Source: Suillus spraguei (lineage: Eukaryota > Basidiomycota > Agaricomycetes > Boletales > Suillaceae). From it: a stretch of 64,000 bases of DNA. How positions within the stretch are numbered: position 1 is the stretch's first letter; the number at the start of each line of letters is the position of its first letter. The notes under the pieces are model-generated. The model saw only the letters and a list, made by a program, of their open reading frames with translations, was not told the DNA's origin and made no database searches. The position numbers were made by a program, and so were the translations under genes. Where the stretch lies: the NCBI GenBank assembly GCA_016800925.1, contig JABCPU010000151.1, positions 1 through 64,000 of the forward strand, read 5' to 3'. Positions 12,856 to 26,239 of the stretch are shown piece after piece.

Positions 12856-13794
12856 GGATCGCGGAGTAAAACACTACACAACGGAATCGTCGCAAGACCA
12901 CTTTATATACCTCGCGCGTAAGGCTCAGGGGGTCTGGGACGACCTTACCTACTCTCCGTGACAGGTTGATCACAGGAAATGATGACCCTCTGGGCCTTAA
13001 GACTGACAGTTGAACGTTGAACTGCTGAAGACGTACGTTACGTAGAGCTTGACGAACGAACATATACCAACAGTTTGAGATTGTTTTGAGTTTCACGACG
13101 GAGTAACAGCTATATGATTGAAACTGATTTGACATTATTATCGAACAATATACGACTCACTCAAGACCCAAGAGGAAGTCATGCAATTTTGACGAAGTAG
13201 ATGCTATTAGATGGCTGTTTGCCCTGGTGACTACACATTTGGGAGAGTTACGGTTAACAACAGGGTCATCAATCCTCCCTACTCTTTTCACGATAGGCTA
13301 CGTTTGACCACCAGCTAGAGCCAACACTTGAAGGGTTAAGAATGACAGAATGATTGCCGATTGGTGATGTTGCTCGGGTAGAGAGACTCCCGAGTCGTGC
13401 TGCCCTAGGGCTGTTTCACAAGGTATTATGTCAGAAGAACAGTCCAAGAGCCATCAGTATTCAGGCCTCTGCACTGTGCAGGCGGCCCATCCCGTGGGCG
13501 CGACTCGCTGTGCAGGAAAATGACGTTGGTGAAAGGTCCAGGCACAAGTACCTGTTACAGTGTTACGCAATGAGTTATTTTGTTGTATTTGTTCACCCTA
13601 GTGTGCCAGCCGCAGACTCGCAGTGCCGCAAGAAGTGAAATCCACTCAAGAAAATTTGTCGTAAAACTATTGAAGAGTAAAAGTAAGCTGTAACATCCAG
13701 GCTTAGCGTATGTAAATGCGTCTCAAGGTCGTAGAAAATCAAAAGCAATGTTCTTCCTGCACACGATTCTTTTTCACTGCTTCTTTGATCATGT
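12856..13794. promoter_or_regulatory. 5' region of esterase copy 2 and actin 3' flank
   Basis: Non-coding interval between esterase copy 2 and actin, both on the minus strand. It must hold the esterase promoter and the actin terminator. It is the parental counterpart of 9630-10375. No discrete element was identified. Confidence 0.4.
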
Positions 13795-15419
<1,625 letters not shown>

Positions 15420-15830
15420 GGTGAATTATGTGTTGTCTAAGGGCGGTCTTGATGGTCGTTGAAGATCAAACTTGAGTTGTGCATGTTATTTAGATCTTTT
15501 GAGAATGCGCAGTCACGCAGCCGTAAAACTTCGCAAGGCTATGCCATATATCATGATACGTCACAATCATCGTTATCAAGCCTGTACCGCAGTCACAGGT
15601 CATTCAAAACTTTATGCTGTGTGTCCACGGGCGTGGGTCAGTACTAGTGACCACAGGAATCGAACGCTAAGCAAACGCTAAGTCTAGTGGCCGCTGAAAT
15701 CGTCCGTGTATTAAAATTGGCAGGCTGTCAGCCTCTTATTCCCATCTTCAAGTTGAAATCGGAAGGACATATGCCAAGGTCTTACTAGAACCAAGCTGAG
15801 TTGAGTCTTGACCGACTCTCGATTCTATCT
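15420..15830. promoter_or_regulatory. Divergent promoter region, actin and membrane protein
   Basis: A 411-bp gap between the actin start (minus) and the start of the plus-strand membrane-protein gene. It must serve both transcription units. No open frame of note is present, and I could not name individual factor sites with confidence. Confidence 0.5.
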
Positions 15831-16640
15831 ATGATCATGGGACCCTCCAATAGCACCAATACAGCTAGCTTCCCAGTTGCCTCTTCCCTCCCTGCTCAGG
15901 CTAATCAAGGGTCATTTCCTGTTGCAAACATCATCTTTCTCGCAATCTCTATAATCGGCATGAGTACCCTCGTAGTTCGCGTGTTTCTTCAGCACCGTTC
16001 ATCAGCCAAGACCAAGCAAAGCTCATCGGAGGTCAACAAAGACGAGCCAAGATCGATCAAGAGACTCTGGTTTCGTGTACTCTCGTCGTTCTCAAAGGCG
16101 CATCTTTGGCTTTCAAAAACCAGGTCAGCTACCAAGCACAAGCAGGGCGAGATGGCTACTGTCGACGCGTCGCATGCGACATGCACCTTCGTTACTGCTG
16201 CACCATCAAAGATTCTTGCCCCTCCTGTCGTGATGCAGTTCAGAGTACCAGACACAGAGAAATTTGTTGTGCTATGTTCGGTCTGTTGCCCTCTGTCGGC
16301 GCACCACGCGTGTGGCGATCCAAAGTCGTGGGTGAGTGCGGTCTATTCTTACAACACAACCGCAGCTCACACGGTTTAGGTGCAGAATAATTTCGCCGGC
16401 ATTCTACATCTAGCACAAGAGCAACTCCCTGTGAATAATCAACCATCAAGTATTCCCGCGCGTCAGCCGTATAGCGTCGGTATTCCGTCTTCCAATCAAG
16501 ATTGCTCACCTAGTATCGAGCTACCCGACCCCTCTTTTGAAGACCAGCCTTCGATCGCCTTCTGCTCCACCAAAAGGGCCAAAGAGGACGTTTGCCCGAG
16601 AAGGTCTCCTGGTAAAGACTCCCAAAAGATGACATGTTAG
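15831..16640 (+). CDS. Hypothetical single-pass membrane protein
   Basis: Two exons, 15831-16331 and 16380-16640, with a 48-bp GTGAGT...TTTAG intron, joined in frame give 253 aa. The start is the first ATG in frame. The first 40 residues are Ser/Ala/Pro-rich with an NST glycosylation site. One transmembrane helix follows (IIFLAISIIGMSTLVVRVFL), then a basic stretch, suggesting a cytoplasmic C-terminal tail of about 180 residues. The tail is Ser/Pro-rich with no domain I recognise. It is divergent from actin and convergent with PPCS. Function unknown; coding status is supported by the clean splice join rather than by homology. Confidence 0.6.
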
Positions 16641-16919
16641 CAACCAGTTGTATGAGCCTTGCAATATACTCGTTCAATTCATTTGCCTTTATAGCATAAA
16701 TGGATGATGAGAGGATGTGATTCGAGCCTATCGACATTGTGAGCTAGGATAAACCTTGTTACTGTCGGCTGGAGTCGGGTATTCACGCTAAAGTAATGAA
16801 ACTTATCAGAGGCGATGTTACTCCCGCTTGCAAACACCTCGACAAGATATCAAAGCTCCATATTCTAGTATGTATCATTACAAACAACGTATTGCTATAT
16901 GGGTCAGAACATCCCCCGC

Positions 16920-18275
16920 TCATGTGCATGAGCCCTCGATCCATGCATTGTGTCGCTTGAGCAATTCTTCAATGATGTCTTCCTCTATTTCTTTTGGATG
17001 AATAGACGGTTGATGGGAATCAATTTCTATCCAAAATTCCTCATATTTAGGTTGAGATGCGGGGACTCCGTCCGGTTTCTTTGTAGCGCCCGCCTGCGCT
17101 ACAGGAGATATCAACACAACGCGGTGTTTACGGTGATGGAGATCGTTTCCGATCACCACCTGGTGCCCATAACGCTCAAGCGCTTGTTGGGCTTTTGGTA
17201 TCAGAATCGTCTCATCGGTTTCGAGCTGGGAAAATACGTCGGTCAAATGACAGGGCCAAAAAGTGAAGCGAACGTACCTTGAACGAGACAATGAACCCTT
17301 CTGGATTCCACTCTGACACAAGTGGCTTTAAGATCTTTGGTACTTGATCCATTTCTATGGACAGACTGCCCTTTCCAGATTGTATCTTGTGTTCCGACTG
17401 ACCATCGGGATTATCAACATCGTTTGCCAAGCCAAGGTGTGATTACGTACCAATCTCTGCTGCGGTAAGAAGAAGTCACTGACAGCGGCGGCAAGATAAT
17501 ACATCGCCTTTCTTCCCAGAACACTCATCTCTCTACTGACTGCGCGCAGCAGCCAAAGATATTCGTTCACGCTAACGAATGAGACCATGTGTAGGGTTCC
17601 TTGGGCATGCACTGCTTTGTATGCGCGGAGCACGGAAAATAGTTTAGCGCGCTCAGTAGCAGTTACAGTGATTTGTGGTGTCGGTGTTGTGGGTGGAGGG
17701 TCATTTGAGTACGGGAATGCTGAGTCGATAGTGGAGGACGACGGTAATGAAGAATCAATCTCGAGAAAGTTGAGGAATGGGTTGGTCGAGTGGGAGTAGT
17801 GTCGGCTGAAGGGTTGCAAACTGAACTGGCGATGCATGAATATGACGGCATAACCAGCTTTGAGGAAATATTCGGCAGACGTTGCACCTCTGGTACCTGC
17901 ACGATCGTTGGCAAAATACGACGAAAAGCAAAATATACATACCTGCGCTAAAATTATCGAGGAAGCGGACACTGGACATTTAGTGGATATGAGGTCAGTG
18001 ACCCTGTGCGGCTGGGGGTGGTTGCTCGTTCTTACACATTGAGCTCCAGCGGTACGGTGGTCCCTCCGCTCTGGCTCGAGTTGAGGGTGTATGATGCAAA
18101 AATTTGTGATAATGACTCTCACCGTTACAAGTACGACGGATCGGTTGGCCTGTCGTTGCCGTTGGATGAACTCGTGAACACCCTCTATATCGGCGACGAG
18201 TGAAGCAGGTTGTGGTTGTGTTTCGAAGTACGATTCAGCAGAAAATGTCTGCGGTTCATGTGTTGTGTTAGACAT
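16920..18275 (-). CDS. CAB2: Phosphopantothenate-cysteine ligase (PPCS)
   Basis: Third step of coenzyme A synthesis: ligates cysteine to 4'-phosphopantothenate using a nucleotide triphosphate, in the cytosol. Six exons (18123-18275, 18036-18070, 17943-17971, 17451-17896, 17278-17397, 16920-17225) join in frame to 362 aa, the usual size for the eukaryotic monofunctional enzyme. Family segments seen are VLVTSGGTTVPLE, VRFLDNFSAGTRGATSAEYF, AVIFMHRQFSLQPFSRHY, YYLAAAVSDFFLP, EHKIQSGKGSLSIEMDQVPK and SEWNPEGFIVSFKLETDE. The long Ser/Pro-rich insert around residues 115-150 is typical of fungal forms. All introns are GT-AG and no damage was seen. The symbol follows the yeast orthologue. Confidence 0.93.
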
Positions 18276-21200
18276 CCTATGCGAATCAAGAGACCCTGCT
18301 TGCGCGATGCGATCTCACCACGAGTGAGATGACGAAGGAATGGAGTAGCGAAACAATCGTGCAATTTATATCGACCAATCACGACATGTCAAAGTTCTAA
18401 CCCTAACCTTAATTAGCTTCTGATACATATATTACTTGGTCCTCTCATCATCGATTGTGTTTCCGTCAATGCACGCATTTTTCTCATCCATGCTAATCTT
18501 ACATCACTCCGTCTTAGTCGTTGCATTCACATGTTCATTCGGTGTCACTTTAATGGGTGGACAAAAGGTTATAGCTCATGCCGTGACTTATTTAGAAGTT
18601 TATTCTAGTATCATACCTAGCCAAACGGATTCTTTTAGTACTGCCTTCTTATTGGTGAGCAATTACTTAGATCAATTAGTTTTACTGATTATCGCCAGGG
18701 CTTAGTATTGAAGTATATGCAGATGGATACCTTTCTCAGTCTAGGAAACCTTCAACAGGTATGAAAATGTGTCCTATTGTAAGGAGTCCCTCCGCCGATG
18801 ACGGAATTCCCATTGTAACCGCTTTTATGAGCCACTTAGTGCTTAAAGCATGTCCTTACTTTCCGTATCTCTAATGAATTAATTCCCACTCATCACTCCT
18901 TGTCTAACCCTTTGTTTGCATTCATTCAATCGTTATTGCTACAGTTACTCTATGTCGCCTTCGGCCGAGTACTTTACCGCCTGTTCCTTCCCTTTATCTT
19001 ATGTTTCTCGTTTCTCTCCAAGTACTGACTGACTTAAATACCATAGCTGTTCGTAGCGCTACCTTATTGTTTTCTGGACCCCTGAATTGCAAACATTTAT
19101 CGTGTCATTCGACTGAAAGAATTCTTCTTACCGTGTCGTTATCTTTGAGCCGCAAAAACTAGATGAATAGTCAACACCACAATAGTTTACTATGATATTC
19201 TAACATGTTTATTGGTTCGTTGATGTAGAACAAAATTGCTGCTAGATTTCTTGTGTATATCGAGAGTTTAGACCATTTACTAGAGCTCAGCACTTATCCG
19301 TGAGTTTCCGACATCATTTTATTGAAGACGGCAAATTAGAGAGTATAGTACTGCAAGATAGATAACAGTTGACATATCCCTATACACGAGTTCGCAGATG
19401 ACGAGGGGCAAGAGCACGAGCACTTTGGGAGAATGAGCGCGGACATTGAAGAACGACAGCTGTCAGATGCTGAATCCGAATCCCTCCCTGGGAGTGTACT
19501 GGAGGATGTGGATGCGGCACAGTTAAATGAAGAAGGGTGATGGATGGTGCTACAAGTGGACGGTGCAATGGGATGTGGTTGTCACAAACATTGTCAAGTG
19601 TTAGAATGTGAATGGATAGCATGATAACCTCTCGAAAAATGCACACATACAAATATTTTAAAAATAGTATTTTCATAAACGCGCAGAGATGCTTGAAGCC
19701 AAGTGAAAATAGGGCAGGCATGCAGAACCGAGTGGCGTCAAGCACCGAAAATGATGAGTAGCGGCAAGCACAATCGAGCAGGGACAGCCAGATCAGGTGC
19801 ATACATGCGAGAAATGCTTGTCAGCGTGTACATATATATTGAAAAAATTCACCTATGTGAGGGAAAGTGCAGACATCTAACTAAAAAAATCTGAAGTAAA
19901 AAGTAACGTACCTGCCGAATAAATTGGCTTTCCACGTCAGGAATGAGTACAACAAACATAAATGAGGTTGGTTGAATGGCACCGGTATCATATTCATGTT
20001 CAAGCGAACATGGCTCTTTGGCCCAGCCTGTCCGCATCAGAATCCAGAAAGCCGATGTCTGAAATTTCAATCTCAAGGAACGAAATCTCACCACATATTA
20101 GCCTTCAGTGCTGGAGTTCAAGACACCAAATACCGAGTGAACTCATCGCGTGAAGTTGTTCAACGCTTTCAACTTGAATAAATGCATTATATACATAGAT
20201 AGCAGCAACAGAACAAGTACTTGGTAAGTTGGTGTACTCACGTCAGGACAATTACCGCAACAGTCGCAGCATTTTCATGACTCAGACGCCCACGTCCAAG
20301 CTAGTAAAAGTTGGGTAGGGCAAAGGTGTGGGAGTCTTGCAGGTGTCTGTGTATGTACTGTACTTGTGAGAAGCGAGAGGTCGGCGAGAGGGTATGGGAA
20401 TTACATGAGATGCTTGCAAGTCATGTCTGGACTCTGGAATGCCCTGAGTATTTACAGATAGCTAACGTTTAGCTATATGCAACATTAATTTGGACAAATA
20501 GCGCGGACTTTCAAATAAGTTGATCGTTGAACCTCGTACGTACCAGTGACTACTCAGCGAGTCACGACTATTCTTCATAACAGCACCAATGCCACAACCA
20601 CATGTGACGTACATTTATCAACGCAAGATAACAGGGCACTTAACTGACCCTTACAGTTGCTTCTATTATCCCTAGAGTATGTCTACTTAGCAGTAGCAGC
20701 TTAAAAGCCTTGTACGGGGAACTTCTCACTGGGACATCCTTCAGACACCGTCTCTTTCCTCCGTAGAAAATTTGCGGACAATATCAAACCACGGTGAATC
20801 GAGGTTTGATGCTTGATTTTGGATAGCTGCTTGACAAATTTGAACACGATCAGGGTTTCGGGGTCGCGTCTCACCGCGATGTCCGGACCTCTCGAAAGAT
20901 ATCGGGTCATGGGCACCTTGGATTCAATTCTTTGACTTTTTGACGCCACTGTTTGATACTCTCTTTTGTCCTTAGGTTCCCGTGGGTGCAATAATGTCTC
21001 CCGCGATCTCGTAGGCTCGGCGTTTCCTCAGTTATAGACCAGTTAGCAGAGCCCTGTGAAGCCCGGTCCAAGCCACTATCATAGGCCTGGTACATCGCTA
21101 GCTATAGTCACTATAGCGGCAGCCGGACTTCCAGAATACCTCCTATCTGCCTGTTTGCAGTAGTGCATTCGGTATTGCAGTCACTACCATAGCCTGCCAG

Positions 21201-21567
21201 TTAAGAGCTGATTTTCCTTTGGTAACATGTCCCCGATGGTCACTTCAGCCCAACTTACACGATCTGATAGTGGTGCAACCTTTGGTCATCAAGACTACCA
21301 GCAGTCACCTTTCAAAATTCTGTGCAGAGACACCCAAGTGCCTAGTACACAAGTCAGCGAAGCCACATGACATGAGCATGTAGTGCTAGAAATAGTGTGT
21401 GACCATTTCTCTCCGACAATCACTTGTCCGATACTCTCGCACAGCCGCCGTGCTTGACGGAGGGGCACCACCAGGGATCGACATTCTTCTTTTCTTGTGC
21501 ATGAAAAGTTGATCCAAGCTGTTGCGGCATCCTAGCACGAACACCTGGTATCGGTTGGCCGTTTCGC

Positions 21568-21569
<2 letters not shown>
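18276..21569. other. Intergenic with scattered coding debris
   Basis: No intact gene. A plus-strand frame at 18469-18705 has hydrophobic stretches but no known domain. A frame at 19387-19539 (+) is acidic and ends SLPGSVLEDVDAAQLNEEG before a stop; it looks like an orphan last exon. Other short frames near 19850-20180 are unsupported. The right end, from about 21210, resembles 33030-33360 and so belongs to the duplicated laccase upstream region. Confidence 0.4.
20741..21095 (-). pseudogene. Unidentified coding relic
   Basis: Two overlapping minus-strand frames read like one broken coding segment. The first carries RTKESIKQWRQKVKELNP; after a frame change near 20930 a second frame carries NPDRVQICQAAIQNQASNLD and SPWFDIVRKFSTEERDGV before a stop at 20741. 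Composition looks protein-like, but I do not recognise the family. Confidence 0.3.

Positions 21570-21649
<80 letters not shown>
21570..21649. repeat. Poly-T tract, 80 nt
   Basis: An uninterrupted run of 80 T. It sits in the upstream region of the first laccase, at a point where the corresponding region of the second laccase (about 33330) has no such run. Confidence 0.95.
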
Positions 21650-21652
<3 letters not shown>

Positions 21653-21679
21653 ATTTTTTTGGATCGTGTCCGGAGTCAT

Positions 21680-21804
<125 letters not shown>

Positions 21805-22157
21805 TTTCGTAGTATGTCGTCATTCTTGAACGCATCGACAGATCATTGCTAAAACACTACTCACAGAGCAGTACACCGTTGAGAACGGAGCACTGGTCAA
21901 GTGCATGTGGTGTGATCATGATCATGCCGAAAGGTACCGACTATTTTGAACAGGGACACTTCAACGCTATCTCCTGCAATGTTAAACCCGCGAGAACATC
22001 AACACGCCGATAAAGTCGAAAGGTACCAACTGTTTTGAATGGGGAATTTTCGAGGCTATCTACTGCTGCAGGATAAAAGCCGAAAGAGCATTATAATAGT
22101 TTCTACTGGCAGTACTCTCGCAAACAACAACATCACCACTCATCGTGTATAATCGCG

Positions 22158-24347
22158 ATGTTTATTCTTTTTCTGATCGTTTCTTTTATCTCATCAATTA
22201 ATGCTGCATCCGTAGTGTCTCGCTCAGAGTCCTACCCACTATCACAGCCCGCTGTACATGGCCCCAAAGCCAGAATAACCATTGGTAATAGAGTCATCGC
22301 CCCGATGGCTTTAGGCGTTCGTGAGTACTTCTATTACCGCAGTACTCAAAGCTCACTACTAATATTTGACAGAACAACTCTTGTTGACGGCACATTTCCT
22401 GGACCTTTGATTATGGCCCAGAAGGTGAACTTTTGTTGAACTCCTTGTGGGGCATCAGTACGTATTGACCTCTCACAATAGGGAGATCACTTTGACATTG
22501 AGGTAGTCAACAAGCTTGAGGACGACTCGATGTTTGAGCTTACCAGTGTCGTAAGCAGCATCGAATCATCAATATTGTTGAAGCTAATCTTGTTTATGGC
22601 AGCACTGGCATGGTATCTCTCAGAATAGGACGAACTATGCTGACGGGACGTCCTTCGTCACACAATGCCCCATCACGCCGAACCACTCTTTTTTACATTC
22701 TTTCTCCGCCCAGGGTCAGGCAGGCACTTTCTGGTATCACAGTCATTATTCTGTTCAATATGCAAGCATCCCTTGAACCTTGCACGCACAGTAGAGAACT
22801 GACTGGTGGAACAGTGTGATGGTCTCAGGGGACCCCTAGTAATTTATGATCCTGAAGACCCCTTGGGATACATGTATGATATTGATGATGGTGAGCAAGA
22901 ATTAGTTCATTGAACCTTCTGACCATCATGTGTTCCTAGCAAGTACCGTAATCACGCTTGCCGACTGGTAAGTTTCACGAACATGGGTAATCTGCTTGAT
23001 TAAATCGGCACCACTAGGTATCATCATCTGGCCCCCAAATTGCGCGGCATGATAGCTAGGGCTGATTCTATGCTTATCAATGGACACGGTCGCTATATTA
23101 ACAGAACCCATACTGAGCTCGCTTGATCAATGTCAGGCCGGGAAAGCGATATCGCTTTCGCCTGGTTCAAATGTCATGCGACTCCAACGTCCTGTTCTCT
23201 ATCGATGGCCATAACTTGAATATCATTGAAGCGGATGGAGTGCTGACTGAACCTCTAGTGGTAGATCAGCTCCAGATTTTGGCGTCTCAGCGCTACTCTG
23301 TGGTTCTAGTTGCCGATCAGCCAGTGGATAACTACTGGATACGCAGTCTTCCTAATACGGATAATGCGACCTATGACAAAGGAATGAACTCTGCTATCCT
23401 TCGCTACGAAGGTGCTTCAGAGTTCAACCCTACTACGGTCGAAACTCCATCTACGAACCCATTGCTAGAAACAAATTTGCGTGCTTTAATCAATCCCGGT
23501 GCTCCGGCACTCCAGGGTATGGTAATGCAGATTACAATGTCACCCTCGAGGTTACCGCCGTTGGCCTACGATTCTATGTCAATAATGTCACATACCAATC
23601 CCCCCCTGTTCCTGTCTTACTTCAAATTCTCAGTGGAGCTCGAGACCCTTCTCAGCTGCTCCCAAACGGGAGTGTGTATGTTTTCGAGCCCCACAAAGTG
23701 GTGGAGTTAACAATTGCAATAGCCGCTCCGGGTGGACCTGTACGTTTTTTTCCATTCATTCGATATTTATGTGACTGATATATATCGTACCAGCACCCCA
23801 TGCACCTTCATGGAGTAAGTTCGCCGTGACTTCGAAAGCATGTTTGGCTGATACTCATGATTATTAGCATACATTTGATGTCGTACAGAGCGCAGGCAGC
23901 AGTACCTTCAATTACAAGAACCCTGTTCGCCGCGATGTAGTCAGCGCTGGGAACATTGGGCAACAAACGGTGATCCGATGGGTGACCGACAATTCTGGCC
24001 CCTGGTTCTTGCATTGGTATGACATCATTTTCATCAAGTTGTCAAGAAGGTCACTAACTTTGAACCAACAGTCACATTGACTGGCACCTTGAAGCGTATG
24101 TGTATAAATCTTTCCGCGAACGAAATGACTAATTCTTCAAATCCAGCGGTTTTGCCGTGGTGATGGCGGAAAGTCCCGAAGATACTGGCGCACATGTGAG
24201 CCCCGTGCCATGTAGGTCATATGTGAAGAATACGTCCTTCTATTGGTGAACTGTTTGACAGATGAATGGGATCGCCTATGTCCAATCTACGATAATTACA
24301 AGGGAAGTCTTCCCGAGGTAGCTGGGGGAGGTTTAGATCTTAATTAA
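22158..24347 (+). pseudogene. Laccase paralogue 1, frameshifted
   Basis: Multicopper oxidase that would oxidise phenols outside the cell. The signal peptide ([16 protein letters not shown]) and all four copper segments are present: [28 protein letters not shown] and HCHIDWHLEAGF (Phe at the axial T1 position). By comparison with the other two copies the frame is broken three times by single-base losses: in exon 1 near 22305 (IAPDG region), near 23125 (before the INV.PGKRYRF segment, leaving an in-frame TGA) and near 23512 (after INPGAP). The intron 22763-22814 starts GCAAGC. Splice sites otherwise match the intact third copy. Either a recent pseudogene or a sequence with uncorrected indels. 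Two long poly-T tracts lie about 350-590 bp upstream. Confidence 0.85.
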
Positions 24348-26239
24348 ATAATCGCCTGTTATCATTTTGGCAACCTTGAAAGGAGGGACATATTTTTATT
24401 CCTTTCGACAGCGTAGCAGTACACCACAAGGGTTGATATATCGGGCAAGCAGAGTGATATATATCATCCCTTTTACATGTTCCTGCTACATTTCCACCAC
24501 GTTCCTTTTATCTCTCACAAAACTGTACTTAACTGTTTCTAGCACATACTTGTAATAATGTGTGGGATCGGAAACGCATTGTATTGCTTTGTAGTCCTTG
24601 GTATCATTTGCAAAAGTGAAATACTGCGTGAAAGATATGGCAGTGTATCATATAGTATACCTTTGTGCGGCTGGTAGCTACGCTGTCAGAAAAAATTAAA
24701 CTACCAATACATCCGGGAAACCGTAATAGGCTTGTATATTAGACTTTGTGTTTGCTGTCGTGCAGCAGTCTTGGTAGAGGTAGCGAGAACAAAAGGAGAT
24801 ATTGATATCTGCTTTATTGAAGCAGGCAGTTTGGTGGAAGCCCCGAAGGGGTGACCGGACCCCAATAGCGGCCCCAACCTGTGCAAGACAGAGCCGAGGT
24901 GAACTGCGATGGGTGGGTGGGAAGCCTGCAGCCTCGAACTCAGCAGGTATAGCTACCAGCTACCGGGGTCCTTGGAAAAGAAGTGGTACCAGTATAGGTG
25001 AAGCCAGTTGAAGTGGTAGTAATGTAGGTTGCGAGCGGATCCGAGAGACAACGAGGATAAGAGAGTGGTGGGTGGAGAAAAGCAGAAGGTAGCAGGCAGA
25101 TTTGAACCTGCTTGAGCGTGTCGCGAGCACTGTATGATGCAGAGACAAGAGTAGCCACGTGCTGCACTCAGTGCACTGCACTAATAGTGCTGCTGTCACA
25201 AAGTCCATCCCAGAATCAGTCTTTCTTCATAATAAACGTGTAGAAAACAAAGTTTAAGTTCAACAGGCGTCTTTGAGGTTCACTCCGAGGCGATTTGAGG
25301 ATAAGAGTGATATTGTAAGTAATCACTAACTATTGAGCTGTGAACTTGAATGATTGGCTGATAGGTTTTCAGGCAAAGATGGGCAGCACTTTCCGGCCCC
25401 GAAGAGAGAGACCTAGACTAAAAGAGAGTTGAGCTGCGAGGACGGGTGGGATCGCCTCGCTGCGACTAGGTGGCTACAGACTTCCTCATGACCCATGTGG
25501 GTCGTTATGCTTGTTTGGAGCAAAGCGAGGCATGGAATTAAACGTCTGAGTTCAGTGAAACAAGGAGTGGGGAAAAATAAAGGTGAGCAAAATGATTTGC
25601 ACGGCAACGAACAGAGATCAGGACACGGAAGCAAGAAGGTTCGATGTCGCGTCCCTTGTTCGCTCGAAGACTGACTCTATTCTTGCCTCATTACATAATA
25701 GAGTAGATAATTGTGGACCCACATTGTGTACCCTATTTATGTCGTCATACCGGCCGATTCAAAGGGGAACTAATTTGTGAGCAGCGAATGGCGTACTATG
25801 GATAATCTTTGGGTTACCCCAAAGCTACTAGCACTGTCACGTCCGAGTCGGCAGCACACGGTTCGGACTTATGCAATTTCGAAGTAAGTAAAGTTTCACA
25901 GTTTTTTAGTATTCTTGCCTTAGCTGACTCCGACTCGGTGGGGTCGGATAATAGATATTAGAAAGATGATATGAGTCGGGCCCTTCTTTTTTTCAGCTTA
26001 GTGCGCGCACTTACGGCATCATGTCAATACTCGTCAGGGTCAGGACGATCCTAGGTTCGTCGGGTCTGCCCACGAATACATATATATTTTCACCAATTGC
26101 TTGATATTTATTTCCTCTGACTGTCCAACTTTGCAGTGGGGCAGTCTCGGACTTGCCACTTTTATATTCTTCCTTGTTCGACTTTGGTCTCTCCTTTACT
26201 TGGCGTTGCCGGTGCCTCAGGCACTCACACCTCACGGTG
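24348..26239. other. Intergenic, possible SINE-like stretch
   Basis: No gene was found. On the minus strand 25190-24700 contains a B-box-like GGTTCAAATCTGCC and, about 45 bp before it, a weak A-box-like TGGCTACTCTTG, as in tRNA-derived SINEs, but no tRNA fold closes. The rest, including 25250-26000, shows nothing I can name. Confidence 0.3.

Larger units (their letters stand above)
7200..13745. repeat. Tandem duplication of the esterase unit
   Basis: Two units of about 3.2-3.4 kb lie head to tail, roughly 7200-10375 and 10430-13745. Similarity covers the genes and also both flanks. The stretch 10240-10375 matches 13580-13745, which is the region just beyond the 3' end of actin. The duplicated block therefore included the actin-side flank, which places one breakpoint next to the actin stop codon. 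Confidence 0.75.

Noticed and set aside
18393..18412. CTAACCCTAACCTTAA resembling a telomere repeat
   Set aside because: Barely two units, deep inside the window; chance or a negligible interstitial trace.
19849..20181. Overlapping frames on both strands near 20 kb taken as a gene
   Set aside because: Neither strand gives a domain or a consistent splice chain; left as unassigned.
25085..25160. Possible tRNA gene on the minus strand (GGTTCAAATCTGCC)
   Set aside because: The acceptor stem, D arm and anticodon arm do not pair; only the B-box-like part is present.
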